Part shown: positions 26,797 through 33,644 of the stretch, in pieces
Layout: each line of letters starts with the position of its first letter
Position numbering within the stretch: the first letter of the stretch is position 1
NCBI RefSeq assembly: GCF_004365915.1
Contig: NZ_SODI01000001.1
Span: 3,286,001-3,350,000 of the forward strand
From: Cryobacterium psychrophilum
Lineage (GTDB): Bacteria > Actinomycetota > Actinomycetes > Actinomycetales > Microbacteriaceae
DNA: 64,000 nucleotides
Direction: 5' to 3'
Made by a program: the position numbers and the translations under genes
The notes under the pieces: model-generated
What the model was told of the DNA's origin: nothing
The model's input: only the letters and a program-made list of their open reading frames with translations
Database searches by the model: none

Positions 26797-28020
26797 ATGG
26801 ACACGGGAAGTATTTCATGGGGGATCATGGCCACGGCCCTGGTTCTATTTATGACACCGGGCGTCGCCTTCTTCTACGGCGGACTCGTCAAGGCGCAGAG
26901 CGTCGTCAGCATGATGATGATGAGCTTCGGCGCACTGGGCCTGATCAGCGTTCTCTGGATCCTCTACGGGTTCAACATGAGCGCGGTCGACGGGCCGACG
27001 CAGTTCGCAGGCAACCCGTTCGCTGACTTCGGGCTGGGCGGCCTCGCCACCGGAGAGACGGCCAACACAGACCTGCTCGGCGCAACGTTCGGCGCCACCT
27101 TCGCCATCATCACGGTCGCGCTGATCTCCGGTGCCGTCGCCGACCGCGCGAAGTTCGGTTCCTGGATGATCTTTGCTGGCGTCTGGTCAACACTCGTCTA
27201 CTTCCCGGTCGCAGCCTGGGTCTGGGGTGGCGGCTGGATCATGCAACTCGGCGAGACCCTGAACCTCCCCGGCGTCATCGACTACGCCGGTGGTACAGCC
27301 GTGCACATCAATGCCGGTGCCGCAGCCCTCGCCCTCGCCCTGGTGCTCGGCAAGCGCGTCGGGTTCCAGAAGGGCATCACCAAGCCCCACAACGTTCCGC
27401 TCGTTCTCATCGGTGCGGCGGTGCTGTGGTTTGGCTGGTTCGGTTTCAACGCGGGCGCCGAATGGCTCAACGGTCTCGAAAACGTGGGCATCATCGTCGT
27501 CAACACCCTCGGAGCCACCGCCGCAGCCATTCTCGGCTGGATGCTCGTGGAGAAGTTCAAGGACGGCAAGGCCACGTCGGTCGGCGCCGCATCGGGCGCC
27601 GTCGCCGGCCTCGTCGCCATCACACCGGCCTGCGCCAACCTCGAGCCGGGCTGGGCGTTGCTCCTCGGTCTCGTCGCCGGCACCGTCTGCGCCATGGCGA
27701 TTGAGATGAAGTTCAAGCTCGGTTTCGATGACTCCCTCGACGTTGTCGGAATCCACCTCGTTGGTGGAATCATCGGTACCCTCTACCTCGGCTTCTTCGC
27801 CATCGACACCGGCCTGTTCACCGGCGGCGGAGACCTCGGTCAGCTCGCGGTACAGGCCATCGCGGCCTTCGGCGTGCTCATCTACTCCTTCATCGTTGCC
27901 TACCTGCTGGGTCTCGCGATTGAGAAGACCATCGGCTTCCGCGTCAAGAACGAAGACGAACTCGCCGGCATCGACACCTTCGTGCACGGCGAAGAGGGCT
28001 ACGCGCTCGACCGCGTCTAG
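26797..28020 (+). CDS. amt: Ammonium transporter (Amt/MEP/Rh family)
   Basis: 407 residues with about eleven transmembrane helices. Family marks: MTPGVAFFYGGLVKAQSVVSMMMMSFGALG at the N-terminus, YAGGTAVHINAGAAALALALVLGKR (with the first pore His), GFNAGAE, and DDSLDVVGIHLVGGIIGTLYLG (with the second pore His). It imports ammonium and is expected to be shut by a PII protein. No glnK follows; a hairpin terminator lies 17 nt after the stop, so the gene is monocistronic. The upstream GlnR-like box predicts nitrogen-limitation control. Confidence 0.97.
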   Translation: MDTGSISWGIMATALVLFMTPGVAFFYGGLVKAQSVVSMMMMSFGALGLISVLWILYGFNMSAVDGPTQFAGNPFADFGLGGLATGETANTDLLGATFGATFAIITVALISGAVADRAKFGSWMIFAGVWSTLVYFPVAAWVWGGGWIMQLGETLNLPGVIDYAGGTAVHINAGAAALALALVLGKRVGFQKGITKPHNVPLVLIGAAVLWFGWFGFNAGAEWLNGLENVGIIVVNTLGATAAAILGWMLVEKFKDGKATSVGAASGAVAGLVAITPACANLEPGWALLLGLVAGTVCAMAIEMKFKLGFDDSLDVVGIHLVGGIIGTLYLGFFAIDTGLFTGGGDLGQLAVQAIAAFGVLIYSFIVAYLLGLAIEKTIGFRVKNEDELAGIDTFVHGEEGYALDRV

Positions 28021-28036
28021 CGTCGATTCACCTTCC

Positions 28037-28084
28037 ACGACAGGCCTGGGGCACAATCCGCAACGGATGCCCCGGGCCTGTCGT
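28037..28084. terminator. Hairpin terminator between amt and marP
   Basis: 17-bp arms (28037-28053 and 28068-28084) with one G:U pair and a 14-nt loop, between two convergent genes. Confidence 0.75.
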
Positions 28085-28196
28085 CGTCCCCGAAAGCATG
28101 AATCCGGGAGGGGGCAGAAGCCGGATGACTGGTTCGCGTACCTGGGACAGTCGTCCGGGTCGCGGACTGGTGAGGGGTGCCGGCGGGTCAGCCGTG

Positions 28197-29378
28197 TCAG
28201 CCGCGGATGCAGGTACCGGAGGAGACACCGGCGCCCAGCCCGGAGGCCTGCGCCACAACGGGTGCGATCTCCTCGAGTGAGAGCGCATACCCGACGTTGT
28301 CGGTCTCGGCAGACTTCGCGAAGATCACGCCGGCCACGAGGCCGGACTCACTGAGCAGCGGGCCGCCGGACTCACCCTGTTGCACGTCCGAAGCGAGGGT
28401 GTAGACCTCGCGGTTGCTCGGGTCCTGCCCGTAAATGTCGGCAACGCTCAGCGTGCCGAGGGACAGCACGCGGGCGGGATCGGAGACGAAGGGGCCGCCG
28501 AAGGGATACCCGTCAGCCACGGCGCCGCTGCCGGCCGGCAGATCCTCACCGAGCTCAAGCGCGGGAGCCGAGAGACCGTCAACGGCGATGATGGCGAGGT
28601 CGTCCACGGAGTCGAAGTACACGACCTTGCCGGGGAGCGCACCACCAGACGGGGATTCGATGACCGGCTCCGTCACGCCGGCGACGACGTGTGCGTTGGT
28701 GAGCACCCGATTGGGAGCCACCACGAATCCGGTTCCGGACTGGCTCTGGCCGCAGGCGTAGGCGGTGCCGGTGATCAGCATCACGGACTGCGCGGCGACG
28801 GCGAGCGCCGGGTTGCTTGTGTCAGCATCCGCAGGCTCGGGGGTCGGACCGGAGAACGCTTCGACGATGCGGGGGAGCCCCTCCTGAACGGCGAGCGAGC
28901 GCAGCTGCGCCAGCAGGCTCTTCACCGGATCGGGCGTCAGATCGTCGATGCCGCCGATGACGGTCGATGAGGCTATAGCGGGGGACAGGTAGGGAACCCC
29001 GAGCGCGCCAACGCTGAAGGCGACCATCGACGCGATGAGAGCGGAGGCGACCCCACTGAAGACGCCGCCGAGCAGGCGGTCGATGATGCCGAGTGGGGTG
29101 CGGTGGGCGACGCGTCCGATGGCGTTGCCGACGGACGTTCCCACGGAGAACCCGATCGCGACAAGAACGATCGCTGCGCCGATCGCGGCCGGGGTGCGCC
29201 ACTCCGGTGCCGGGATCCACGTTCCCACGAGCGGTACGACAAAGAACGCGGCCAGTCCACCGGCAGCGGCGCCGATGATGCCGCTGAGGCTGCGCACGAG
29301 TCCGCTGCGAAAGCCGTTCACGAGGGCACCGAGCAGCAGCACTATGAGCAAGAGGTCAAGAACCGTGGAACCGGTCAT
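28197..29378 (-). CDS. MarP-type membrane serine protease (CvpA-like domain plus trypsin-like domain)
   Basis: 393 residues. Four N-terminal transmembrane helices (residues about 5-125) form a CvpA/colicin-V-production-like module. The extracytoplasmic trypsin-fold domain follows. Catalytic triad candidates: His in TNAHVVAGVTE, Asp in VDDLAIIAVDG, Ser in QGESGGPLL. A Cys pair (YACGQS and GTCIRG) matches the regulatory disulfide known in MarP. In Mycobacterium tuberculosis, MarP supports acid and oxidative stress survival by processing cell-wall hydrolases. A GGGAG site precedes the ATG at 29378. Confidence 0.92.
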   Translation of the reverse strand: MTGSTVLDLLLIVLLLGALVNGFRSGLVRSLSGIIGAAAGGLAAFFVVPLVGTWIPAPEWRTPAAIGAAIVLVAIGFSVGTSVGNAIGRVAHRTPLGIIDRLLGGVFSGVASALIASMVAFSVGALGVPYLSPAIASSTVIGGIDDLTPDPVKSLLAQLRSLAVQEGLPRIVEAFSGPTPEPADADTSNPALAVAAQSVMLITGTAYACGQSQSGTGFVVAPNRVLTNAHVVAGVTEPVIESPSGGALPGKVVYFDSVDDLAIIAVDGLSAPALELGEDLPAGSGAVADGYPFGGPFVSDPARVLSLGTLSVADIYGQDPSNREVYTLASDVQQGESGGPLLSESGLVAGVIFAKSAETDNVGYALSLEEIAPVVAQASGLGAGVSSGTCIRG

Positions 29379-29599
29379 GCATGCTCCCTTCGGGTGTCGG
29401 CGAATCGTCGAGGTTTTCCCACCCGAACGGTTTGTTTAGCTATTGATGGTGACACAGGCCTCCTGCGGGAACGCTGGACAAAGCGCGTGTTCTGGCCGGG
29501 GGACGCGAGTGTTGCAGCATCGTGACCCTGTGCGCGGACTCGATGCTCGCTGAGTGCGCGGTGAGGGTCTGCGACGTGCGTGTGGGGTCTGGCGCGTGT

Positions 29600-29930
29600 C
29601 AGCGGATCTTCGTCAGGGCGGTGAACGACATCGTGGCGCCGGTCCGTTCTGACAGGTCTAATAGAGCAGGTCGTGGCCGCCGGGCAGGTCTCCGAACGTG
29701 TTGCGCGAGCTGTTGAGCATGGCAACGATCCCGTCCACGCGGTACAGGCCCGAATGCACGCCGGTGAGGGTGATGAGCGTTCCGTCGGCCCCACTCTCTC
29801 CAGCGCAACTATTCAGCGTGCTCACCGCCGAGGCCGGCGGTCGCGGCGGCGAGTGGCTGGCCGATCTCGTTGCCGGGAATGTTTTTCTCCAACGGTGACG
29901 GCACGAATTGGAGCTATCCCGGGCCAACAT
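29600..29930 (-). pseudogene. Fragmented remnant of a protein-coding gene, family unknown
   Basis: Protein-like pieces appear in successive minus-strand frames. GNEIGQPLAAATAGLGG (about 29840-29880) is in one frame. TLITLTGVHSGLYRVDG then NSSRNTFGDLPGGHDLLY is in another, ending at TAG 29658-29660. MSFTALTKIR, ending at TGA near 29600, is in a third. Read together they suggest one gene broken by frameshifts and perhaps a CAG-to-TAG stop. I could not assign a family. Confidence 0.4.
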
Positions 29931-29997
29931 CCTGGGGGTCTGCAGGAAAGCGCGGTCGATGGGGACCGGGTGGCGGCGACAACCGGTCCCCGGGGAG

Positions 29998-30651
29998 CTA
30001 GTCGGCCGTGGTGATCGCGGTGTCGATGGGCGTGGCGCCGTCGGTGAACTCGATGAACCGACCGACCGTGGCGGGCTCGTTCAGCACAGCAGCGGCGACG
30101 AGGGCAACATTCTCCCTCGATGTCGATTCCGTGGACGGGCCGGTGCCGACGGTGACCAGGCCGGTGGCGGCGTCGAGGTTCAGTGCGCTCGGGCCGAGGA
30201 TGGTCCAGGCGAGGTCGGTGCCACGCAGGTAATCGTCCGCGGCGGCCTTGGCCTCGTAGTAGGCGAACATCCCATCGTCGGGGCTCGCTCCATGGTCGGC
30301 ACGCGAGCCCTTATAGGAGACCATGACGTATCGGCGCACGCCGGCCTGGTGGGCGGCGTCCATCGACCGGATGGCCGCGTCGCGATCGACCGCGTAGGTG
30401 CGTTCGGTGCCGCCGCCACCGGCGCCGGCGGACCAGACGAGGGAGTCGAAGCCGGCGAGCAGGGTGGCGAGTTCTTCGGCCGACAGGGTTTCGACATCCG
30501 CCACCAGGGGAGTGGCGCCCGTGGCGCTGATATCTGCCTCCTGGTCGGGGTTGCGAATGAATGAGGTGACGTCATCGCCCGAGTTGCTGAGGTTCCGAGC
30601 CAGGTGTAGGGCAATTTTTCCGTGCCCGCCGATGATCGCGATGCGTGTCAT
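29998..30651 (-). CDS. NAD(P)-binding SDR/NmrA-like protein
   Basis: 217 residues. Rossmann start MTRIAIIGGHGKIALHLARNL with a glycine-rich GxxGxxA-type loop, then LVADVETLS, FDSLVWSAGAGGGG, and GVRRYVMVSYKGSRADHG in the substrate region, and YYEAKAAADDYLR with the Tyr/Lys positions seen in atypical SDRs. YwnB and NmrA-like proteins are the nearest remembered relatives; substrate unknown. GGGAG precedes the ATG at 30651. The promoter region has a 21-bp tandem duplication and a perfect operator-like inverted repeat. Confidence 0.85.
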   Translation of the reverse strand: MTRIAIIGGHGKIALHLARNLSNSGDDVTSFIRNPDQEADISATGATPLVADVETLSAEELATLLAGFDSLVWSAGAGGGGTERTYAVDRDAAIRSMDAAHQAGVRRYVMVSYKGSRADHGASPDDGMFAYYEAKAAADDYLRGTDLAWTILGPSALNLDAATGLVTVGTGPSTESTSRENVALVAAAVLNEPATVGRFIEFTDGATPIDTAITTAD

Positions 30652-30663
30652 GTTCGTCTCCCT

Positions 30664-30705
30664 TAGTTGAGTGTGTGCTGCTCATAGTTGAGTGTGTGCT
30701 GCTCA
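30664..30705. repeat. Tandem duplication of 21 bp in a promoter region
   Basis: Two adjacent perfect 21-bp copies (30664-30684 and 30685-30705), beginning TAGTTGAGTG, just upstream of the SDR gene. Exact identity suggests a recent duplication. Confidence 0.9.
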
Positions 30706-30718
30706 CGCTATGCGCGGT

Positions 30719-30739
30719 ACCTGAACGCCGCGTTCAGGT
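30719..30739. promoter_or_regulatory. Operator-like inverted repeat upstream of the SDR gene
   Basis: Perfect 9-bp arms ACCTGAACG and CGTTCAGGT separated by CCG. Size and symmetry suit a TetR-, MarR- or HxlR-type repressor; no such regulator gene is adjacent. Confidence 0.5.
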
Positions 30740-30790
30740 GTAATCAACGTGACGGAGCCGACTGAGGCACCTGATCCGGGGAGAGACACA

Positions 30791-30817
30791 AAAAAGGCCC
30801 CGATTTCTCGGGGCCTT
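30791..30817 (-). terminator. Rho-independent terminator of tRNA-Val(CAC)
   Basis: 9-bp stem (30794-30802 and 30809-30817), followed on the minus strand by a T-run (complement of AAAAA at 30789-30795), 8 nt downstream of the tRNA. Confidence 0.85.
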
Positions 30818-30824
30818 GCTTTGT

Positions 30825-30896
30825 GGGCGATGCGGGACTTGAACCCACGACCTCTTCCGTGTGAAGGAAGCGCGCTACCAGCTGCGCCAATCGCCC
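30825..30896 (-). tRNA. tRNA-Val (CAC)
   Basis: 72-nt cloverleaf on the minus strand. Acceptor GGGCGAT pairs with ATCGCCC. The anticodon loop TTCACAC between CTTCC and GGAAG gives anticodon CAC (valine, GUG codons). The T-loop contains TTCAAGT. No encoded CCA. Confidence 0.95.
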
Positions 30897-31094
30897 AAAC
30901 AGCAATACACTCTTGTCAAACTCAACACGAACGACTGCGACTTTTGATACTAGCCCAGACCAGAGGTCCCGCGCACATCGAGGCGTTCGACGACGCCAGA
31001 TTCGTCGTGCGCAACACGCCGGTGGCGTGTCAGTTTGAATTCCGCATGAACTATCCGCTACAGTCATGACGTAAGCAAAAACGCTTACAGCAGT

Positions 31095-31166
31095 GCGGAT
31101 GTGGCGCAGTGGTAGCGCATCACCTTGCCAAGGTGAGGGTCGCGAGTTCGAATCTCGTCATCCGCT
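31095..31166 (+). tRNA. tRNA-Gly (GCC)
   Basis: 72-nt cloverleaf. Acceptor GCGGATG pairs with CATCCGC, with discriminator T. The anticodon loop TTGCCAA gives GCC (glycine). First of a Gly-Cys-Val tRNA cluster. Confidence 0.95.
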
Positions 31167-31225
31167 CGAGTGACATGGAATCGGCCGAAAGGCCGGTTCC
31201 ACTTCATTTGGAGTGAACCCAACAC

Positions 31226-31296
31226 GGTGGATTGGCCGAGAGGCGAGGCAGCGGCCTGCAAAGCCGTATACACGGGTTCGAATCCCGTATCCACCT
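31226..31296 (+). tRNA. tRNA-Cys (GCA)
   Basis: 71-nt cloverleaf. Acceptor GGTGGAT pairs with ATCCACC, with discriminator T. The anticodon loop CTGCAAA gives GCA (cysteine). It lies 59 nt after tRNA-Gly. Confidence 0.94.
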
Positions 31297-31325
31297 CCAT
31301 TCCTGGTTGTAGTACCCCAGGACAT

Positions 31326-31397
31326 GGGCGATTGGCGCAGCGGTAGCGCGCTTCCCTGACACGGAAGAGGTCACTGGTTCGATCCCAGTATCGCCCA
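31326..31397 (+). tRNA. tRNA-Val (GAC), integration target of the mobile element
   Basis: 72-nt cloverleaf. Acceptor GGGCGAT pairs with ATCGCCC, with discriminator A. The anticodon loop CTGACAC gives GAC (valine). Its last 25 nt are inside the 27-bp sequence repeated at 53717-53743, so the element integrated here and left a complete tRNA gene at attL. Confidence 0.95.
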
Positions 31398-31399
31398 CA
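31373..31399. repeat. attL core (27 bp, within tRNA-Val)
   Basis: Begins ACTGGTTCGATCCC at 31373 and ends CGCCCACA at 31399; identical over 27 bp to 53717-53743. It covers the T-arm and 3' acceptor of the tRNA and 2 nt beyond. Confidence 0.93.
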
Positions 31400-31403
31400 A
31401 GAT

Positions 31404-31431
31404 AAAACCCCCGGGAAACCGGGGGTTTTTT
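31404..31431 (+). terminator. Terminator of the tRNA cluster supplied by the element
   Basis: Stem of AAAACCCCCGG with CCGGGGGTTTTTT around a GAAA loop. It lies just inside attL, so it belongs to the element; an equivalent hairpin follows attR at 53758-53784. Confidence 0.9.
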
Positions 31432-31459
31432 GTGTTTATCGGGACTCTACAGAAGCTCC

Positions 31460-31477
31460 GTGGTACCAGCGTGGTAC
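31460..31477. repeat. Left candidate integrase arm site
   Basis: GTGGTACCAGCGTGGTAC, holding GTGGTAC twice. It matches 53583-53600 at the other end of the element in 17 of 18 positions, in the same orientation. Confidence 0.55.
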
Positions 31478-31655
31478 GCGCCACCAAGTGGTCGGGTCCT
31501 GTTGCGCCATACGCGGTCAACCAGCTAGAGTCGCAATCTCATAGACATTGCCCTTAAAACATCAACACGGGGCGGGCCAAAGGCGGCCAAACTTGAGGAC
31601 GCGTGCCAATCGGGCACACGGCGGAGCTCGAGCCTGAGATGGCTCACCGGTGGTC

Positions 31656-31683
31656 CCTTGCTAAAAGCAATCGCTTAGCAAGG
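31656..31683 (+). promoter_or_regulatory. Inverted repeat covering the ribosome binding site of the excisionase-like gene
   Basis: Perfect 9-bp arms CCTTGCTAA (31656-31664) and TTAGCAAGG (31675-31683). The right arm contains the AAGG that serves the GTG at 31691. It could be an RNA hairpin that hides the site, or a protein operator. The rest of the 31432-31690 gap shows no gene. Confidence 0.55.
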
Positions 31684-31690
31684 ATGACCT

Positions 31691-31906
31691 GTGCCTAAAA
31701 CACCCCCGATGACTGACCCGCTCGCAAACGACATGCTGCGCGCCTACTCTTTGCCCGATGTGGCCGAACGCCTTGACGTGAGCCTTAAGACCGTCCGACG
31801 CATGATCGACGCAGGCGAATTGAAGATCTTTCGCCCCCATCGCAACGGCCGCACTGTCCGCGTCAGCGAGCGGTCTCTCCGCGATCTCTTCGCCCACGCC
31901 GCCTAA
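31691..31906 (+). CDS. Excisionase-like small helix-turn-helix protein
   Basis: 71 residues. After about 15 residues comes a winged-helix of the MerR/excisionase type: YSLPDVAERLDVSLKTVRRM, IDAGELKIFRPH, RNGRTVRVSERSLRDLF. This is the usual Xis or recombination-directionality layout in actinobacterial elements. GTG start with AAGGA 7 nt away. Located beside attL at the opposite end from the integrase, it probably promotes excision and may also regulate neighbouring genes. Confidence 0.75.
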   Translation: MPKTPPMTDPLANDMLRAYSLPDVAERLDVSLKTVRRMIDAGELKIFRPHRNGRTVRVSERSLRDLFAHAA

Positions 31907-31988
31907 TAGCCCGGCCTCTCTCGCGCCCCGGCAAAAAAGAACGCCCGACGTGTCGCGCGTTCGTGATCCCTTAAGGAACCAAATTCAC

Positions 31989-32633
31989 ATGGTCAAGGTA
32001 GCAAAATCAGTACCAAAAGGTCCCCGTCGCCCCCGTCGCTTCTCTGTGGTGTCGAACTTCATCCGCCGAATCGACATCGAGACGGCCTTCGACCGCCCCA
32101 ACGTCGTACGCTATGCCGGCTGCGTACACGACAAGGACTTTGAGACGGCGACTCATGGGCACGCATTCGCCGAGTTCAAGGACGGACGCACGGTCGACCA
32201 GGTCAAGGACTTCTTCGACAAGCCCGTCATCGTCACACCTCTCGTCGGTAAGAGCGGTGACACGACCTCGTTTGCCCGGGCCGTGCGATATCTCACGCAT
32301 GAACATCAGAGCCAGCAGGCCCTCGGCAAATACCATTACCCAGACACGGATGTGTTCGTCTCCGAAGGCTTCGACTGGCGCACCGAAGTGAACGCGCTGA
32401 CGGCGCGGGAAAACAACACCGCTAGGCCCAACGTGCGCCAGATCCGGCTCGACGTAATGCATGGCCGAATGACCGCGCGGGATGTGCGCGAGCGCCACCC
32501 GGATGTGTACTTGGACCGCGGCCCCGAGCTCCGTCGTCTCGAAGAAGACTTCCACGAATACTGCCGCGCGAGGCTGCAAGAGCAACACCTCCTCGAAGCG
32601 GCGGCCGGCCTTCCCATTACTGTCCTCTCCTGA
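31989..32633 (+). CDS. Rolling-circle replication initiator (Rep_2-like HUH protein)
   Basis: 214 residues from the ATG at 31989, which has AAGGAAC upstream. Pattern of pMV158-type Rep proteins: a metal-binding HUH motif in ATHGHAFAEFKDGRTVDQVKDF, then AVRYLTHEHQSQQALGKYHY with the presumed nicking Tyr. In such proteins this Tyr nicks the double-strand origin and stays attached to the 5' end. Its presence shows the excised circle can probably replicate, as in integrative plasmids. The C-terminal part has a possible helix-turn-helix (HGRMTARDVRERHPDVY). Confidence 0.78.
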   Translation: MVKVAKSVPKGPRRPRRFSVVSNFIRRIDIETAFDRPNVVRYAGCVHDKDFETATHGHAFAEFKDGRTVDQVKDFFDKPVIVTPLVGKSGDTTSFARAVRYLTHEHQSQQALGKYHYPDTDVFVSEGFDWRTEVNALTARENNTARPNVRQIRLDVMHGRMTARDVRERHPDVYLDRGPELRRLEEDFHEYCRARLQEQHLLEAAAGLPITVLS

Positions 32634-32698
32634 GCCCCCATATACCGAGCCCTCTGGAAGGGCTGATCAAAATTTACATCGACGAAACAGAGGACTCA

Positions 32699-33016
32699 AT
32701 GAGCACCATCGAAGAAGAGATTGCAGCGGTCAAGCATGCTGCGCAGAAGAAGCTCAGCCGCCTGCGCGAGCGTGAACGGAAAGTGCAGCTAGCACTCGAC
32801 CTGCGAGTCGTCGCATTACTGCGGGAGAAGAACCCGAACGCTTACGAGACGGTGCGCGTCGAGGCCCGGGCGCAGCTCAATGCCGAGGCGGCCAGGCGAG
32901 CTGAGCGTGCTCGCCGGCTGCCGCGTTCGCCTACTGATGCTCAGCAGGCTGAGTTGATCGGTAGCGACGATGCCCGTGTTCGCATCACCGAGCACGGCGT
33001 CGTGGGCGCGCAGTGA
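32699..33016 (+). CDS. Small coiled-coil protein, mobilization region
   Basis: 105 residues, highly charged and mostly helical. A probable coiled coil runs from about residue 3 to 75 (EEEIAAVKHAAQKKLSRLRERERKVQLALDLR). No family recognised. It lies between rep and mobC on the same strand, where actinobacterial plasmids often carry small accessory DNA-processing proteins. Any mobilization role is inferred from position. Confidence 0.6.
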   Translation: MSTIEEEIAAVKHAAQKKLSRLRERERKVQLALDLRVVALLREKNPNAYETVRVEARAQLNAEAARRAERARRLPRSPTDAQQAELIGSDDARVRITEHGVVGAQ

Positions 33017-33044
33017 TGGGCGGTCAGCGCATCGCGCGCGGCGA

Positions 33045-33173
33045 GTGCTCGGGTGCGTCAGCACCCGAGCACGATGCCGTGCCTCGGGTTTGGGGATCGA
33101 AGGGGAAGGGCGCAGCCCTGCCCCTCGCAAGCGGCATCCTGTCGGACGAGCGCAGCGATGTCCGACAGGATGC
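33045..33173. other. Candidate origin of transfer (oriT): cluster of three hairpins
   Basis: Three successive inverted repeats in the 214-nt gap before mobC. First: 12-bp perfect arms 33045-33056 and 33061-33072, GTCA loop. Second: 10-bp arms 33102-33111 and 33115-33124 with one mismatch. Third: 14-bp perfect arms 33134-33147 and 33160-33173. Hairpins immediately upstream of mobC and relaxase genes are typical of oriT regions. Confidence 0.55.
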
Positions 33174-33230
33174 CTGCTTGCCTTCTCTGGAAACAACCAC
33201 TTTCAGTCCTGCGTCATTGGGGGTGTCACC

Positions 33231-33644
33231 ATGAGCGGTGGAGCTGCGAGGCAACGAGCGCCGGTGTCACGTCACCAGCGTATCGACACGCGGTTTAGCG
33301 ACGCTGAACTCGCGTTGGTCGAGCGAGTAGCTGGACGCCGGGGGATCGCCCCCTCGGCGTTCGTGCGAGGCGCGGCCTGCGCCGCGGCGAGCACGATGGA
33401 GGGGCGTGCCCCCGACGACCAAAAGGCGTCAGCGACGGCGAAGCCGTCGCTGACGCCCGAGCAGGTCGCTGTCATCGACGCGACGCGCATCGAAGTAAAA
33501 CGGGCAGGCGTCAACTTGAACCAACTGATGCGTGCTTCGCACCAGGGCGTCCTCGACCTCGGGGCACTCGCCCCGGTGGTCGAGGCGCTGGCTGAGCAGG
33601 TCGGGCGGGCCATCGAAGTGTTTGGAGGGAAGGGGCAGCCATGA
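33231..33644 (+). CDS. MobC-like mobilization accessory protein
   Basis: 137 residues from ATG 33231. The N-terminal ribbon-helix-helix-like part (SRHQRIDTRFSDAELALVERVAG, RGIAPSAFVRGAAC) is of the MobC/relaxosome type. The C-terminal part has RIEVKRAGVNLNQLMRASH, a motif common in MobC families (the GxNLNQL pattern). It should help the relaxase melt or recognise oriT. The stop overlaps the relaxase start by 4 nt. A perfect 15-bp hairpin is embedded in its coding sequence at 33425-33457. Confidence 0.8.
   Translation: MSGGAARQRAPVSRHQRIDTRFSDAELALVERVAGRRGIAPSAFVRGAACAAASTMEGRAPDDQKASATAKPSLTPEQVAVIDATRIEVKRAGVNLNQLMRASHQGVLDLGALAPVVEALAEQVGRAIEVFGGKGQP
33425..33457. repeat. Perfect hairpin inside the mobC coding sequence
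   Basis: 15-bp perfect arms (33425-33439 and 33443-33457) around GAA, in frame inside the gene and encoding the stretch SATAKPSLT between its two domains. Confidence 0.85.

Noticed and set aside
30719-30739. Terminator for an upstream gene
   Set aside because: It lies upstream of the SDR start between divergent units, has short 9-bp arms and no T-run; operator is the better reading.
33045-33173. CRISPR array
   Set aside because: The repeats are three different inverted repeats, not regularly spaced direct repeats.
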